The notes under the pieces are model-generated. The model saw only the letters and a list, made by a program, of their open reading frames with translations, did not search any database and had not been told where the DNA came from. Source: Exiguobacterium undae DSM 14481 (GTDB lineage: Bacteria > Bacillota > Bacilli > Exiguobacteriales > Exiguobacteriaceae). From it: a stretch of DNA of 64,000 nucleotides. The translations under genes were made by a program, and so were the position numbers. Positions 22,756 through 30,210 of this stretch are shown in pieces; the stretch's first letter is position 1, and each line of letters starts with the position of its first letter. The stretch spans positions 1,211,957 through 1,275,956 of the forward strand of contig NZ_KK211187.1 in NCBI RefSeq assembly GCF_000620805.1, in the 5' to 3' direction.

Positions 22756-24080
22756 ACGTCAGGGATGCAGCAGTCACAACCTTATTAAAAATTGGACAAG
22801 GCGGAGCGTTTTCGACGATTTCCGTTCACCAGATGCTTGAGAAGCGTGCCATCGCGAAAGCGGATGTCGGCTTATATACAGAACTGGTCTACGGCACACT
22901 CAGCCGGGAATTGACACTCGACTATATTTTGGAGCCGTTTCTGGCTTCGCAAAAAAAATTGGATCCCTTTATGCGTCCGTTATTGCGGATGAGTGTGTAT
23001 CAACTGTTTTATCTAGACCGGATTCCGGATCACGCGGTCATCAATGAAGCGGTGGAGATTGCCAAGACCCGCGGCAAACCGCATATCGCCAAAGTCGTCA
23101 ACGGTGTCTTACGCAATGTGCTTCGAACAGGGAAGCCTGATTTTGCAGCCATTTCTTCGACAGTCAAGCGAATCAGCATCGAAACAAGTCATCCGGTCTG
23201 GCTCGTCGAGCGCTGGATCGACCTGTTTGGAGAAGAAGAGACTTGGAAGATCTGTCGTCTGAACAATGAACCGGCTCCTGTCACCGTACGTGTCAATCGG
23301 ACCCGTGCCGATAGACAAGAGTTGATTCAACTGCTGGAAGAACAAGGAGTGACGGCAAAACCAGCGCATGCAGCACCGGATGGTCTGGAAATCGTCAGTG
23401 GAAGTGTCCAACAGACCGACTTACTCGAGCGCGGCTATCTGTCGTTGCAAGATGAAAGTTCAATGCTGGTTGCTGCCGCAGTCGGAGCAGCACCTTCTGA
23501 CCGGGTTTTGGACAGTTGTGCCGCACCAGGTGGGAAAGCGATGCATATCGCAGAAGGACTGACGACCGGTTCGTTGACGGCACTTGATCTTCATCCGCAT
23601 AAAGTGAAGTTACTCGAAAAACAAGCAACGCGCTTAGGGTTAGAGACGGTTCAGACGGAAGTGCTCGACGCGCGCCAAGCCGGTACGCGGTTCGAAGCAG
23701 CATCGTTTGACCGGATTTTAGTGGATGCACCGTGTTCCGGACTGGGCGTCATTCGCCGGAAGCCGGATATCAAATGGACGAAACGTCCGGAAGATCTCAC
23801 TCAGCTGCCGGTCATCCAGCGTCAAATCATCGAAGCGGTCCTGCCACTAGTCAAGCCGGGCGGAACGTTTGTCTATTCGACGTGTACGATTGATCCCGTC
23901 GAGAATGAACAGCAGACAGAATATATCCTGAGTCAAGGCTATGAGTTTGACGAGACGTTCAAAACGCGGATGCCGGAAGCCGTTCAATCGTTGATCGGCG
24001 ACCGGGCGGAACTGAAATTGTTACCAACATCATTTGGAACAGATGGATTTTATATCGCTGCCTTTAAGAAAATCGTCTGA
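22752..24080 (+). CDS. rsmB: 16S rRNA (cytosine-967-C5)-methyltransferase
   Basis: Methylates C967 of 16S rRNA with S-adenosylmethionine. The 442 residues comprise an N-terminal NusB-like RNA-binding domain (residues 1-130) and a Rossmann methyltransferase domain: SAM motif DSCAAPGGKAMH near residue 252, VDAPCSGLGVIRRKPDIKW near 325 and the catalytic cysteine in YSTCTIDPVENE near 378. It overlaps def-fmt by four bases (ATGA). In B. subtilis rlmN follows; here stp follows after 36 bases and rlmN is absent. Confidence 0.96.
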   Translation: MNVRDAAVTTLLKIGQGGAFSTISVHQMLEKRAIAKADVGLYTELVYGTLSRELTLDYILEPFLASQKKLDPFMRPLLRMSVYQLFYLDRIPDHAVINEAVEIAKTRGKPHIAKVVNGVLRNVLRTGKPDFAAISSTVKRISIETSHPVWLVERWIDLFGEEETWKICRLNNEPAPVTVRVNRTRADRQELIQLLEEQGVTAKPAHAAPDGLEIVSGSVQQTDLLERGYLSLQDESSMLVAAAVGAAPSDRVLDSCAAPGGKAMHIAEGLTTGSLTALDLHPHKVKLLEKQATRLGLETVQTEVLDARQAGTRFEAASFDRILVDAPCSGLGVIRRKPDIKWTKRPEDLTQLPVIQRQIIEAVLPLVKPGGTFVYSTCTIDPVENEQQTEYILSQGYEFDETFKTRMPEAVQSLIGDRAELKLLPTSFGTDGFYIAAFKKIV

Positions 24081-24116
24081 AAGAACGAGGATCAAACACG
24101 AACAGGGGGACGGGTC

Positions 24117-24851
24117 ATGGAGTTAGCGTATTTGACGACGACGGGAAAGGTCCGCTCAAAAAATGAAGATACCGTCTTGCTCGTCGGCGACGCCCAAAAA
24201 GGGTTAGCCGTCGTGGCCGATGGAATGGGCGGGCACGCAGCAGGTGAAACGGCGAGTGCGATTGTACGTCAAATCTTTGATGAAGCCTATGCCGAGATGC
24301 CGAGCCGTCCGATTGAATTATCTTCTTGGATTGAGCGATTGGTGAAAGAAGCAAATGCTCAAATCTTACGTTTTTCTCAAGTCGAGAATTTATCCATCGT
24401 CGGTACGACGATGGCCTGTGTCTGTTGGTCCGACGACTTGCTTGTCATTGGTCATGTCGGAGACAGCCGGGTCTATGCGATTGAGGAAGGACAGTTGAAA
24501 CAGCTGACCGACGATCATTCCTATGTCAATATGTTGAAGCAACTGGGTGAATTGTCGGAAGCGGAACTTGAAAACCATCCCCGCCGAAATGTGATCACCC
24601 GATCGGTTGGTTCAAACGAATCCGTTGATGTCGACATTCAAGTGCGCGATGCACCTGATTATGAAATTGTTTTAGTATGCAGTGACGGATTGTCGGACGA
24701 AGTGCCTCATGACGTCATGCAACGGCTATTGCAAGCAGATGCACCACTTGAAACGATTGTTGAACGATTGGTCCTCGAGGCGAATGAGCGAGGGGGAGCA
24801 GACAACATCACGATTGCTGCAATCCGTTTTAAAGAAAGAGAGAGGGTCTGA
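24117..24851 (+). CDS. stp: PP2C-type serine/threonine phosphatase
   Basis: Metal-dependent phosphatase that reverses phosphorylation by the neighbouring PASTA kinase; called prpC in B. subtilis. It has 244 residues with the PP2C metal-site motifs VVADGMGGHAAGE (near residue 35), HVGDSRVYAI (near 115), VCSDGLSDEV (near 186) and GGADNITIA (near 225). GGGGGA precedes the ATG. prkC begins 2 bases after its stop. Confidence 0.96.
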   Translation: MELAYLTTTGKVRSKNEDTVLLVGDAQKGLAVVADGMGGHAAGETASAIVRQIFDEAYAEMPSRPIELSSWIERLVKEANAQILRFSQVENLSIVGTTMACVCWSDDLLVIGHVGDSRVYAIEEGQLKQLTDDHSYVNMLKQLGELSEAELENHPRRNVITRSVGSNESVDVDIQVRDAPDYEIVLVCSDGLSDEVPHDVMQRLLQADAPLETIVERLVLEANERGGADNITIAAIRFKERERV

Positions 24852-24853
24852 AT

Positions 24854-26776
24854 ATGCGTTACGGAGATCGATTGAATGACCGCTACCGCATAGAACGGCT
24901 GGTTGGAAATGGCGGGATGGCAAACGTTTATCAGGCATATGATGAAATCTTGAATCGAATGGTCGCAATCAAAATTTTACGTACTGAGTTTTCGCATGAT
25001 GAACAATTCATCCGTCGATTTGAACGAGAAGCACATGCTGCAACGAGTTTAAATCATCCAAATATCGTTGCCGTATATGATGTAGGGGAAGAAGAAGCGA
25101 TTTATTACATCGTGATGGAATACATCGATGGTATGACATTAAAAACGTATTGTGAAGGTCAGGCTTTACCGGTGGCAACAGCGATTGACATCATCAGCCA
25201 GATCTGTGACGCCATTGATCATGCGCATGCGCACCGGATCATCCATCGCGATATCAAACCACAAAACATGCTCGTCCGAGCGGATGGAACCGTCAAAGTG
25301 ACGGACTTCGGCATCGCTGTTGCGATGTCGAATGCGACGCTGACGCACACGATGTCTGTGTTAGGATCCGTCCATTACTTTTCGCCGGAACAGGCGAAAG
25401 GGAAATTCGCGGATGAAAAATCAGATATTTATTCACTGGGAGCGGTACTCTACGAATTGGTGACAGGAAAAGTTCCGTTTGAAGGGGATTCACCGGTCGC
25501 AGTGGCCTTAAAACACTTGCAAGATACGGCGCGGCGTCCGACCGAATTAAATCCTGCCGTCCCACAAGCGCTGGAAAACTGCATCATGCAGGCACTCGCG
25601 AAAGCACCACATGACCGGCAACAGTCGGTGGCGGCTTTTAAAGAGGACATGGTGACCGCCATGTCTGACGAACGGGCACAGGAAGGCATTCGTGGAGACG
25701 ATGAAATGGAACAGACGATGGTATTGAGTCCCGTGTCTTTGCCAAACGATTCGAAAGAAGAAGCCGTGTCTCCAACGGTTGCGACGGTCTTGCCGAAGGA
25801 ACAAAAGAAAAAGAAGCGGACCTGGTGGATCGTGCTCGTCTTGTTCCTGTTACTGGGCGGGGCGGCAACGACATTTGCGATGTGGCCGGATCCGACAGTA
25901 GTCGTTCCGGACGTAGCGGAAACGGATGCAGACGAAGCAGAGACGAAACTCGAAAAACTCGGGTTCCTCGTCGAGTCGACGGAACGTTCCAGTGACACGG
26001 TCGAAGAAGGTCTTGTCATCAGTCAGTCGCCGCGCGCAGAGGCGGCTGTCAAAAAAGGATCAACGGTCGAGTTAGTCGTCTCGACGGGAAGTGATCCGGT
26101 CGAAGTGCCGGATGTATCCGATGAAACAGAAAAACGAGCGATTGCGATATTAAAGGACAGTGGATTTGAGAAAGTGGATGTTGAACGGGAAGAATCAGAA
26201 GACATCGAACGCGGAAATGTCATCCGACAGTCCATCTCAGCCGGAACCGAGGTCATTGCGAAAGAACAAATGATCACCATCACGGTCTCGAACGGTTCTT
26301 CTGCCTTTGCGCTAAAGGATTTGACGAATCTATCGAGCGATGAAGCCAAAGCGTACCTGGATGAAATGGGACTGGACGGGACATTTGAACAAGAGTTTTC
26401 AAGTGACGTCGAACTGGATCAAGTCATCCGGCAATTTCCACAGGCCGGTGTTCAAGTCGAACCCAATGACTCGGTGACGGTCTTTATCTCACGCGGTGAG
26501 GAAGAAAAAACAGTCACGGCTACATTCCCTGAAAAAGTGGTGTATGATGGCATCAGTGAAGAGGATGAACCAGCACCCCGTCAAGTCGTCCGGATTGAAA
26601 CGGAAGATGCGAAAGGAAAGCGGACCGTCATCGAAGAATCGATTGATCAAGATGAAACCTTTGATGTCCCGTTGACGATTGATCCGGGGGAAGAAGGAAA
26701 AATCACGATCTATAAAGACGATGACGTATATCGTTCGAAGACCATCACGTACAATCAAGCAAAATCACAAGAGTAA
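24854..26776 (+). CDS. prkC: PASTA-domain serine/threonine protein kinase
   Basis: Membrane kinase sensing muropeptides or lipid II through extracellular PASTA repeats. It has 640 residues. The Hanks kinase domain (about 9-270) has NGGMANVYQAYD, AIKIL, the catalytic loop HRDIKPQN (D133), DFGIA and GSVHYFSPEQAKG. A Lys-rich juxtamembrane stretch leads to one transmembrane helix (about 323-345). Three PASTA repeats follow (roughly 349-415, 416-483, 484-552), with the recurring V-x-Q-S/F-P pattern, then a C-terminal domain of about 85 residues. It forms a phosphatase-kinase pair with stp. Confidence 0.97.
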   Translation: MRYGDRLNDRYRIERLVGNGGMANVYQAYDEILNRMVAIKILRTEFSHDEQFIRRFEREAHAATSLNHPNIVAVYDVGEEEAIYYIVMEYIDGMTLKTYCEGQALPVATAIDIISQICDAIDHAHAHRIIHRDIKPQNMLVRADGTVKVTDFGIAVAMSNATLTHTMSVLGSVHYFSPEQAKGKFADEKSDIYSLGAVLYELVTGKVPFEGDSPVAVALKHLQDTARRPTELNPAVPQALENCIMQALAKAPHDRQQSVAAFKEDMVTAMSDERAQEGIRGDDEMEQTMVLSPVSLPNDSKEEAVSPTVATVLPKEQKKKKRTWWIVLVLFLLLGGAATTFAMWPDPTVVVPDVAETDADEAETKLEKLGFLVESTERSSDTVEEGLVISQSPRAEAAVKKGSTVELVVSTGSDPVEVPDVSDETEKRAIAILKDSGFEKVDVEREESEDIERGNVIRQSISAGTEVIAKEQMITITVSNGSSAFALKDLTNLSSDEAKAYLDEMGLDGTFEQEFSSDVELDQVIRQFPQAGVQVEPNDSVTVFISRGEEEKTVTATFPEKVVYDGISEEDEPAPRQVVRIETEDAKGKRTVIEESIDQDETFDVPLTIDPGEEGKITIYKDDDVYRSKTITYNQAKSQE

Positions 26777-26808
26777 GCAGCGGAATGCTGACAAAAGGAG
26801 TGCATAGG

Positions 26809-27714
26809 ATGGCGGAAAGTCGAATTGAAGACAACCGGGACGGAACGATTATTCGTCTGCAAGGTGGATTTTATGATGTCATGACCCCCCAAGGAGAAAT
26901 CCGGTCACGCGCCCGGGGTAATTTCAGAAAACGTGGAATCAGTCCTGTCGTAGGCGATGAGGTTGTATTACACATCGAAAGTGAGACCGGCTACATTTTG
27001 GAAGTGAAAGAACGTCAAAATTTCTTGGTCCGACCACCGGTTGCGAATATCGATCAAGCACTACTGGTCGTCTCAGCTGCGGAACCCGATTTTTCCGCCC
27101 ATCTGCTCGACCGGTTTCTTGTGCTGATTGAAGCGAAGGACATTCAACCGATCATTATTTTGACGAAGATGGATTTGCTGCACGGAACTACCGAACTGGC
27201 GGTGAAAGAAGCCATCGCGGCGTACCGGAAAATCGGCTACCCCGTCATTGAGACTTCGAGTGAGACGCTTGTCGGAGTGGAGCTCGTCCGCCCCTTGCTG
27301 AAAGATAAGACGAGCGTACTGGCCGGACAATCCGGTGTCGGAAAAAGTTCCTTGCTCAACGCGCTTGAACCTTCGCTGGCCCTGGAAACGAGTCATATCT
27401 CGAAATCACTCGGACGCGGTCGACACACGACACGACACGTCACCTTGATTCCGCTCGGTGAAGGGTTAATCGCCGATACACCTGGTTTTTCAAACCTCGA
27501 TTTCCCGCATGAAATGGAACTCGAAGAATTGCGTTGGTGTTTTCCTGAATTCGTCGCCTTGCAGGATGACTGCAAATACCGGGGATGTCTGCATTTGAAT
27601 GAACCGGGATGTGCCGTCAAAGAAGCGATCGAAGCGCACGAAATCATGCCCTCACGCTATACGAATTATGGTATGTTTGTAGAGGAAATCAAGAATCGAG
27701 CCCGGAGGTATTGA
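26809..27714 (+). CDS. rsgA: Small-subunit ribosome biogenesis GTPase
   Basis: Circularly permuted GTPase that helps late 30S maturation. It has 301 residues: an N-terminal OB-fold, then G-motifs in permuted order, TKMD (G4) near residue 120, P-loop GQSGVGKSSLLNAL near 172 and DTPGFSNLDF (G3) near 222. The C-terminal zinc site is C-KYRG-C-LHLNEPG-C with its histidine. The ATG at 26809 follows AAAGGAG (26794-26800); the frame to 26785 is longer but has no ribosome site. It is followed by rpe after 1 base. Confidence 0.96.
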   Translation: MAESRIEDNRDGTIIRLQGGFYDVMTPQGEIRSRARGNFRKRGISPVVGDEVVLHIESETGYILEVKERQNFLVRPPVANIDQALLVVSAAEPDFSAHLLDRFLVLIEAKDIQPIIILTKMDLLHGTTELAVKEAIAAYRKIGYPVIETSSETLVGVELVRPLLKDKTSVLAGQSGVGKSSLLNALEPSLALETSHISKSLGRGRHTTRHVTLIPLGEGLIADTPGFSNLDFPHEMELEELRWCFPEFVALQDDCKYRGCLHLNEPGCAVKEAIEAHEIMPSRYTNYGMFVEEIKNRARRY

Positions 27715-27715
27715 G

Positions 27716-28372
27716 ATGATTAAAATTGCACCATCAATCTTATCAGCAGATTTTGCAAACTTGGAACGGGACGTCAAAGCTGTCGAGGCGGCAGGCGCCG
27801 ATTACATTCATTTTGATGTCATGGATGGTCAGTTTGTCCCGAACATTTCCTTTGGTTTACCGGTTTTAAGCAGTTTACGCCAAAAAACAGACATGGTTCT
27901 CGACGTTCATTTAATGATTGATCGGCCGGAAAACTTTGTGGAAGCTTTTGTTGCAGCAGGTGCTGACATCGTGACCTTCCATGTTGAGGCGACGAACCAT
28001 GTGCATCGTGTCCTCCAGCAAATCAAAGCAGCGGGTGCGAAGGCGGGGGTTGTTCTGAACCCGCATACACCGCTGACGACGATTGAACATGTCTTAGAAG
28101 AGGTCGATATGGTCTTGTTGATGACGGTTAATCCTGGATTTGGCGGTCAAGCCTTCCTGCCGGGTGTCATGACGAAACTGAAGCAACTTGCAGACCTAAA
28201 GGCAGAACGTGGGCTGACATTTGAAATTGAAATTGATGGGGGTGTGAATGCGGAGACAGCGAAGCTGTGCATCGAAAACGGGGCGAACGTCCTTGTTGCC
28301 GGATCCGCCATTTACAATGCACCTGATTATACGGAAGCAATCACTAGTATTCGCAGTGCCGCTCACGTATAA
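27716..28372 (+). CDS. rpe: Ribulose-phosphate 3-epimerase
   Basis: Interconverts ribulose 5-phosphate and xylulose 5-phosphate in the pentose phosphate pathway. It has 218 residues, with KIAPSILSADFANLERD at the N-terminus, HFDVMDGQFVPNISFG near residue 34, VHLMIDRPENF, VNPGFGGQAF and EIDGGVN near 176, all family signatures with the two metal-site aspartates. CGGAGG lies before the ATG. Its stop codon overlaps a perfect TATAAT that may serve the downstream thiamine unit. Confidence 0.97.
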   Translation: MIKIAPSILSADFANLERDVKAVEAAGADYIHFDVMDGQFVPNISFGLPVLSSLRQKTDMVLDVHLMIDRPENFVEAFVAAGADIVTFHVEATNHVHRVLQQIKAAGAKAGVVLNPHTPLTTIEHVLEEVDMVLLMTVNPGFGGQAFLPGVMTKLKQLADLKAERGLTFEIEIDGGVNAETAKLCIENGANVLVAGSAIYNAPDYTEAITSIRSAAHV

Positions 28373-28373
28373 T
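28345..28373 (+). promoter_or_regulatory. Possible promoter for the thiamine riboswitch unit
   Basis: TATAAT (28368-28373) is a perfect -10 box overlapping the rpe stop. The -35 region at 17 bases is poor (TAGTAT). Transcription would start near 28380, just before the riboswitch. Confidence 0.35.
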
Positions 28374-28394
28374 AAAAAGGCAAACAAAACTTAA

Positions 28395-28497
28395 TGAAGA
28401 CCGCAAGGGGTGTCGCGTCAAGCGGCTGAGAGAAGTGATTGGACTTTAACCCTTCGAACCTGTTCCGTTCAGACGGACGTAGGGATGTGGCGCACGC
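28395..28497 (+). promoter_or_regulatory. TPP riboswitch (Thi-box)
   Basis: Thiamine pyrophosphate aptamer. The conserved blocks occur in order: AAGGGGTGTC, GGCTGAGA (28424-28431), TAACCCTTCGAACCTGTTCC (near 28447-28466), and GACGGACGTAGGGATG (ending near 28497). The P4/P5 arm is short. A terminator hairpin lies directly downstream, so TPP binding should reduce thiT-thiN expression. Confidence 0.93.
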
Positions 28498-28498
28498 A

Positions 28499-28529
28499 GG
28501 CAGTACGGCGTTCGTCGTACTGCCTTTTT
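28499..28529 (+). terminator. Riboswitch expression-platform terminator
   Basis: GGCAGTACG (28499-28507) pairs with CGTACTGCC (28516-28524), followed by TTTTT. It lies between the TPP aptamer and thiT, as in transcription-attenuating Thi-boxes. Confidence 0.88.
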
Positions 28530-28565
28530 GCCGTCCTGCGATTTTATTTTTAGGAGGAAACAAGT

Positions 28566-29126
28566 ATGAAACGGCTACAAATGTTAATGGAAATTGCAAT
28601 TTTTGCAAGTATCGGGGTGGTATTTGATTTATTGATTCCCTTTAAGATGCCTCAAGGAGGCGCTATCAGCTTAGCGATGCTACCGATTTTTGTGATGGCG
28701 TTCCGTCACGGCGTCGTGGGTGGTGTTGTGACAGGAGCTCTCGTCGGAACGATTCAGCTGATGTTCGCACCGCAAATCTTGACGGTCGTCCAACCGTTAC
28801 TCGATTATACGATTGCGTTTGGTGTAGTTGGACTGAGTGGTTTATTTGCCCGTCAAGTCAAAAAGGCGGCAGCGGCTGGGAAAAACGGACGTTTGATGGC
28901 TATCGTGCTGATGGCAACGTTCCTTGGTGCCGGATTACGGTACGTCTGTCATGTCATCAGTGGGATTGTCTTCTTTGCTGAATACGCAGAAGGTCCGGTC
29001 GTCCCGTACTCCTTGATTTACAATGCGACGTATATGGTTCCGTCCTACCTGTTGTGCGGTATCGTCGCAGGACTCTTGTTTGCGACGGCGCCACGACTTC
29101 TCCGTTATTCGGCGCGAGGTGTCTGA
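28566..29126 (+). CDS. thiT: Thiamine ECF transporter S component
   Basis: Substrate-binding membrane subunit that takes up thiamine with the shared ECF energising module, which is not in this window. The 186 residues contain about six hydrophobic helices. Family motifs are PQGGAISLAMLPIFVMAFRHG (near residue 30; Gly-Gly-x-x-Ser-Leu-x-Met) and the thiamine-binding stretch GKNGRL...LRYVCHVISGIVFFAEYA (near 107-142). AGGAGG lies before the ATG. It is controlled by the TPP riboswitch and overlaps thiN at one base (TGATG). Confidence 0.92.
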   Translation: MKRLQMLMEIAIFASIGVVFDLLIPFKMPQGGAISLAMLPIFVMAFRHGVVGGVVTGALVGTIQLMFAPQILTVVQPLLDYTIAFGVVGLSGLFARQVKKAAAAGKNGRLMAIVLMATFLGAGLRYVCHVISGIVFFAEYAEGPVVPYSLIYNATYMVPSYLLCGIVAGLLFATAPRLLRYSARGV

Positions 29127-29758
29127 TGCGGGCTGTGATTGTTGCAGCAGGACCGGTCGAGGACATCCCGTCCTTAACGCCGTTTATCGAGGAGAACACG
29201 GTGGTCATCGCTGTCGACGGCGGTGTCGCTACGCTAGTGCAACAAGGTCTTGCGTTTGACTTGGCAATCGGCGACTTTGATTCACTTGGATATACGCCGG
29301 AAGGGGCGGTGATTCATCCGGCTGAAAAAGATGAAACCGATTTAGAGCTCGCTTTGCGTCATGTCAGCGAACAGTATGAAGTGACGGACGTGTTGATTTT
29401 CGGGGCGACAGGTGGTCGACTGGATATGACTCTGCAAAACGTCTATTTATTGAAACAGTTTCCGGCAGCGCGTCTTGTGACGAAGCGGGAAGAGGTGCGT
29501 TTCTTACAGGAGGGACACGATCAAATCAAGGCGGACCAATACCATTACCTATCCTTCATTCCACTCGTTCCGACCCGCTTAACGCTTCGGGGTGTCAAGT
29601 ATCCGCTAACCGATCATGACGTGCCCGTCGGCGGTTCCTTAACCGTCAGCAATGAATGGACGGATCATCAGCTGGCCGATGTCACGGTCCACACGGGTGA
29701 AGTGATCGTATTACGAAGTCTGTCTGATGTTGAACTACCTCCACCTACGCTTCGCTAA
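29126..29758 (+). CDS. thiN: Thiamine pyrophosphokinase (3' end altered by an inserted element)
   Basis: Transfers pyrophosphate from ATP to thiamine to give TPP. The protein has 210 residues. Signatures are AVDGGVATLVQQGL near residue 31, AIGDFDS near 47, PAEKDETDLELAL near 68 and IFGATGGRLDMTLQN near 90. The ATG at 29126 overlaps the thiT stop. Residues 1-201 look like normal ThiN ending in RSLSD; the last nine codons (VELPPPTLR) and the stop lie in the first hairpin of the downstream element. Joining the flanks at the CTGAT repeats (29724-29728 and 30131-30135) would give a natural end SLSDFDKK-stop, a predicted 205-residue ancestor. Function is probably kept, since only the extreme C-terminus changes. 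Confidence 0.94.
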   Translation: MRAVIVAAGPVEDIPSLTPFIEENTVVIAVDGGVATLVQQGLAFDLAIGDFDSLGYTPEGAVIHPAEKDETDLELALRHVSEQYEVTDVLIFGATGGRLDMTLQNVYLLKQFPAARLVTKREEVRFLQEGHDQIKADQYHYLSFIPLVPTRLTLRGVKYPLTDHDVPVGGSLTVSNEWTDHQLADVTVHTGEVIVLRSLSDVELPPPTLR

Positions 29759-29980
29759 GAGGTGGAGGATTCCTGAGTCATTCAACCTAGCGGTCAAAAA
29801 TTTATCAGGCTAACCCCGTCGTCCCGACGGTTGAACGTTGATCTTGTCCGTTTCTTTTATGCGGATGCCTACTCTGCTGGGTTTTCGCTACTTCGGTCAT
29901 CCGCAAGGTGAACGTTGAAGATTTTACGTGACAGACGAACTTCCTGTCACAACCCTATACCTTCAGTTTTCAAAGAACAT
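29729..29980 (+). ncRNA. Candidate HEARO/omega-RNA scaffold (orphan)
   Basis: The first ~250 bases of the element resemble the HEARO (IscB omega-RNA) family as I remember it. Visible stems are CCTCCACC/GGTGGAGG, TTCAACC/GGTTGAA (29782-29788 and 29829-29835), CCGTCG/CGACGG (29816-29830), GCGGATG/CATCCGC (29861-29867 and 29898-29904) and GTGACAG/CTGTCAC (29928-29934 and 29943-29949), with a twice-repeated TGAACGTTGA. In IscB systems the guide is at the 5' end, which here would be the thiN 3' end. The strand is inferred: the layout fits plus, and one stem (TTGAAG/CTTCAG) has a G-U pair only on plus, but a TnpB-type RNA on the minus strand is an alternative. Confidence 0.6.
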
Positions 29981-30027
29981 GACTCTTTTTTTATTCCTAA
30001 TTTTAATTGCTTTCAAACCAGGAGTGT

Positions 30028-30121
30028 CGGGCAATTAACGTGTCGCAAGACACGCTTTGCCCGAAGACGATTCATCTCCCACTTGCACTAGGGCTTCGCC
30101 CTGAACGTTTAGAAGTGGGAG
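30028..30121. repeat. Terminal hairpin pair of the element
   Basis: Two strong hairpins: CGGGCAA/TTGCCCG enclosing CGTGTC/GACACG (30028-30063), and CTCCCACTT/AGAAGTGGGAG enclosing AGGGC/GCCCT (30076-30121). They resemble the foldback ends recognised by IS200/IS605 transposases. Confidence 0.7.
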
Positions 30122-30152
30122 TATTCTCGACTGATTTTGATAAAAAATGACT

Positions 30153-30207
30153 AAAAAAAAGAACGTGACGGTCAGGAAATTACTCCTGCAGCCGATCACG
30201 TTCTTTT
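30153..30207 (-). terminator. Intrinsic terminator of the permease gene
   Basis: Twelve-base arms AAAAGAACGTGA and TCACGTTCTTTT, with an inner CAGGA/TCCTG stem; on the minus strand it ends in a run of eight U. It lies between convergent units and may also stop read-through from thiN and the element. Confidence 0.85.
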
Positions 30208-30210
30208 GGA

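Larger units (their letters stand above)
29729..30135 (+). mobile_element. Non-autonomous IS200/IS605-IscB-like element with no protein gene
   Basis: About 407 bases between thiN and the permease terminator contain no credible ORF but are dense in hairpins. One end begins GTTGAACTAC plus the perfect stem CCTCCACC/GGTGGAGG (29738-29745, 29761-29768); the other carries CTCCCACTT/AGAAGTGGGAG around AGGGC/GCCCT (30076-30121). Both terminal hairpins have GCTTCGC on the plus strand (29749-29755 and 30093-30099), which is GCGAAGC on the minus strand, a sequence known to form a very stable DNA mini-hairpin. Subterminal hairpins without long inverted repeats fit single-strand transposition by Y1 transposases. 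CTGAT flanks both ends. No transposase, IscB or TnpB gene is present. Exact ends are uncertain by several bases. Confidence 0.65.

Noticed and set aside
29960-30022. Short frame starting ATGACTCTTT after the RNA scaffold, possible remnant of an iscB start
   Set aside because: The translation is hydrophobic and unlike the start of IscB, and stops soon; there is no evidence for a nuclease remnant.
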